Shown: positions 7,133 through 7,967 of the stretch, in pieces
Position numbering within the stretch: position 1 is the first letter of the stretch
How the letters are laid out: every line of letters begins with the position of its first letter
NCBI GenBank assembly: GCA_003542415.1
Contig: DPKR01000093.1
Location: 1-7,967, forward strand
Direction: 5' to 3'
Source of the DNA: Alphaproteobacteria bacterium
GTDB lineage: Bacteria; Pseudomonadota; Alphaproteobacteria; RF32; CAG-239
DNA: 7,967 nucleotides
Made by a program: the position numbers and the translations under genes
The notes under the pieces: generated by a model
What the model saw: the letters and a program-made list of their open reading frames with translations, nothing else
What the model was told of the DNA's origin: nothing
The model's database searches: none

Positions 7133-7161
7133 TTTTTGCTTTATTAGAACTTTTTGGTATA

Positions 7162-7190
7162 TTGTGGATAAAAAAATTTTTCCTTATAAT
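7162..7190 (+). promoter_or_regulatory. Predicted sigma-70-type promoter of rpoH
   Basis: TTGTGG (7162-7167) and a consensus TATAAT (7185-7190) are separated by exactly 17 bp. The expected start of transcription is near 7196-7198, giving a leader of about 30 nt before the rpoH ATG. The spacer contains an A/T tract (AAAAAAATTTTT) that may be bent. No terminator hairpin is visible between rluD and this promoter, so some read-through from rluD is also likely. No heat-shock (sigma-32) consensus was recognised here. Confidence 0.6.
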
Positions 7191-7202
7191 TTGTCGCAGG
7201 CG

Positions 7203-7222
7203 TTCTCAAATTTTAAGGAGAA
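7203..7222 (+). promoter_or_regulatory. Possible ribosome-site-masking hairpin in the rpoH leader
   Basis: TTCTC (7203-7207) is fully complementary to GAGAA (7218-7222), which contains the end of the Shine-Dalgarno AAGGAG (7215-7220); the loop is 10 nt. A competing fold pairs AATTTT (7209-7214) with AAAATT (7222-7227) and leaves the Shine-Dalgarno in the loop. Five weak base pairs over a ribosome site would suit a simple temperature-responsive switch, but such a short stem can also occur by chance. Confidence 0.25.
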
Positions 7223-7227
7223 AAATT

Positions 7228-7967
7228 ATGGACGATTTAAATGGACTAATCGGACCGGACTTTTCGCCAGAATACAATCTGACACGCTATTTGCAAAGCA
7301 TACGCAAATTTCCGATTTTGGAGCAAGACGAAGAATATCAACTTGCCGTTTTATATCAGAAAACTCACGATCAAAACATTGCTTACAAGCTCATCACATC
7401 ACATTTAAGGCTTGTGGTGAAGGTTGTTTCAAAATATAGGGGATATGGGCTGCCGATTTCAGAGATGATTGCCGAAGGAAATGTCGGGCTCTTATATGCT
7501 ATTGAAAAATTTGAGCCTGAAAAGGGTTTTCGTTTTTCAACTTATGCGCTTTGGTGGATTAAAGCTTCCGTTCAAAAATATATTTTGAACTCATGGTCTC
7601 TTGTCAAACTAGGCACAACCGCCGCACAAAAAAAGCTTTTTTTTAATTTGCGCAAAATTAAAAATAAACTTAATTTAAGTGACGACCGCGAAATGTCGCA
7701 AGATGTTTTAAAGCATATTGCAAAATCACTCGATGTGAGTGTACAGGATGTGACAGATATGAATATGCGCCTGCAATCACACGACGGCTCTCTTAATACT
7801 CTTTTAGGTGATTCTTCTGAAAATGGTGCGGAATGGATGGATTTTATATCTGATACAAAACCTAATCAGGAAGAAAGTTTTGCCCATAGTGAAACGATGA
7901 AATATCGCAGAAAACTCTTTCATGAAGCACTCAGCGTTTTAAACTCTCGTGAAAAAGATATATTATT
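7228..7967 (+). CDS. rpoH: Heat-shock RNA polymerase sigma factor RpoH (sigma-32), 3' end outside window
   Basis: RpoH directs RNA polymerase to heat-shock promoters for chaperone and protease genes. The window holds 246 residues of a protein usually near 285-300 aa; no stop is reached. Regions 2.1-2.4 are clear: LITSHLRLVVKVVSKYRGYG (55-74), EGNVGLLYAIEKFEPEKGFR (83-102), FSTYALWWIKASVQKYIL (103-120) and NSWSLVKLGTT (121-131). The RpoH box QKKLFFNLR (134-142) is present intact; it separates sigma-32 from other sigma-70 family members. Sigma region 4 begins near residue 235 (LSVLNSREKDIL) and is cut off. The ATG at 7228 has AAGGAG (7215-7220) seven bases upstream. The gene follows rluD in the same direction but has its own promoter-like sequence, and its leader can fold over the ribosome-binding site (see separate entries). 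Confidence 0.95.
   Translation, partial: MDDLNGLIGPDFSPEYNLTRYLQSIRKFPILEQDEEYQLAVLYQKTHDQNIAYKLITSHLRLVVKVVSKYRGYGLPISEMIAEGNVGLLYAIEKFEPEKGFRFSTYALWWIKASVQKYILNSWSLVKLGTTAAQKKLFFNLRKIKNKLNLSDDREMSQDVLKHIAKSLDVSVQDVTDMNMRLQSHDGSLNTLLGDSSENGAEWMDFISDTKPNQEESFAHSETMKYRRKLFHEALSVLNSREKDIL

Noticed and set aside
7164..7439. 91-codon plus-strand frame starting before rpoH
   Set aside because: It begins inside the rpoH promoter spacer and overlaps rpoH in another frame; the rpoH frame carries all sigma-factor motifs.
1..7967. CRISPR array, tRNA, rRNA or insertion sequence
   Set aside because: No regularly spaced repeats, cloverleaf-like sequence, rRNA segment or transposase motif was recognised on either strand.

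Overview
The window looks like a chromosomal segment of an AT-rich alphaproteobacterium. The right end carries rluD followed on the same strand by rpoH, a gene order I know from Alphaproteobacteria, and the sigma factor has the RpoH-specific QKKLFFNLR box. The low GC, with long A/T runs between genes, suggests a host-associated or uncultured low-GC lineage rather than a typical GC-rich member. This lineage call is an inference; no rRNA gene is present.

Layout. Positions 1-6059 are one leftward (minus-strand) block of five genes, read from right to left. First is a 299-aa acidic/basic protein with no recognised family (6059-5160). Next is a 770-aa, very charged, mostly helical cytoplasmic protein (5077-2765). 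Then come a 164-aa membrane protein with two transmembrane segments (2756-2262, GTG start) and a 466-aa protein with a similar two-segment membrane module, a long charged linker and a C-terminal domain that resembles a NERD/nuclease-like fold (2206-806, TTG start). Last is the N-terminal half of a VirD4/TraG-type coupling ATPase (794 to beyond position 1). The last four gaps are 82, 8, 55 and 11 bp, so the block reads as an operon, possibly with a second promoter ahead of the 770-aa gene. A 98-bp AT-rich divergent region (6060-6157) separates this block from rluD (6158-7132). A 95-bp gap with a good sigma-70-like promoter leads into rpoH (7228 to beyond 7967).

How the genes may work together. 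The coupling ATPase normally brings DNA or protein substrates to a type IV secretion channel at the inner membrane. It is preceded by two membrane proteins that share a tryptophan-patterned module and by two soluble charged proteins. The simplest reading is a coupling-protein accessory module: membrane partners plus cytoplasmic adaptors or substrates. None of the four accessory proteins is a family I can name with certainty. This operon is the part of the window most likely to be undescribed. rluD (ribosome modification) and rpoH (heat-shock sigma factor) are housekeeping genes with no evident functional tie to it.
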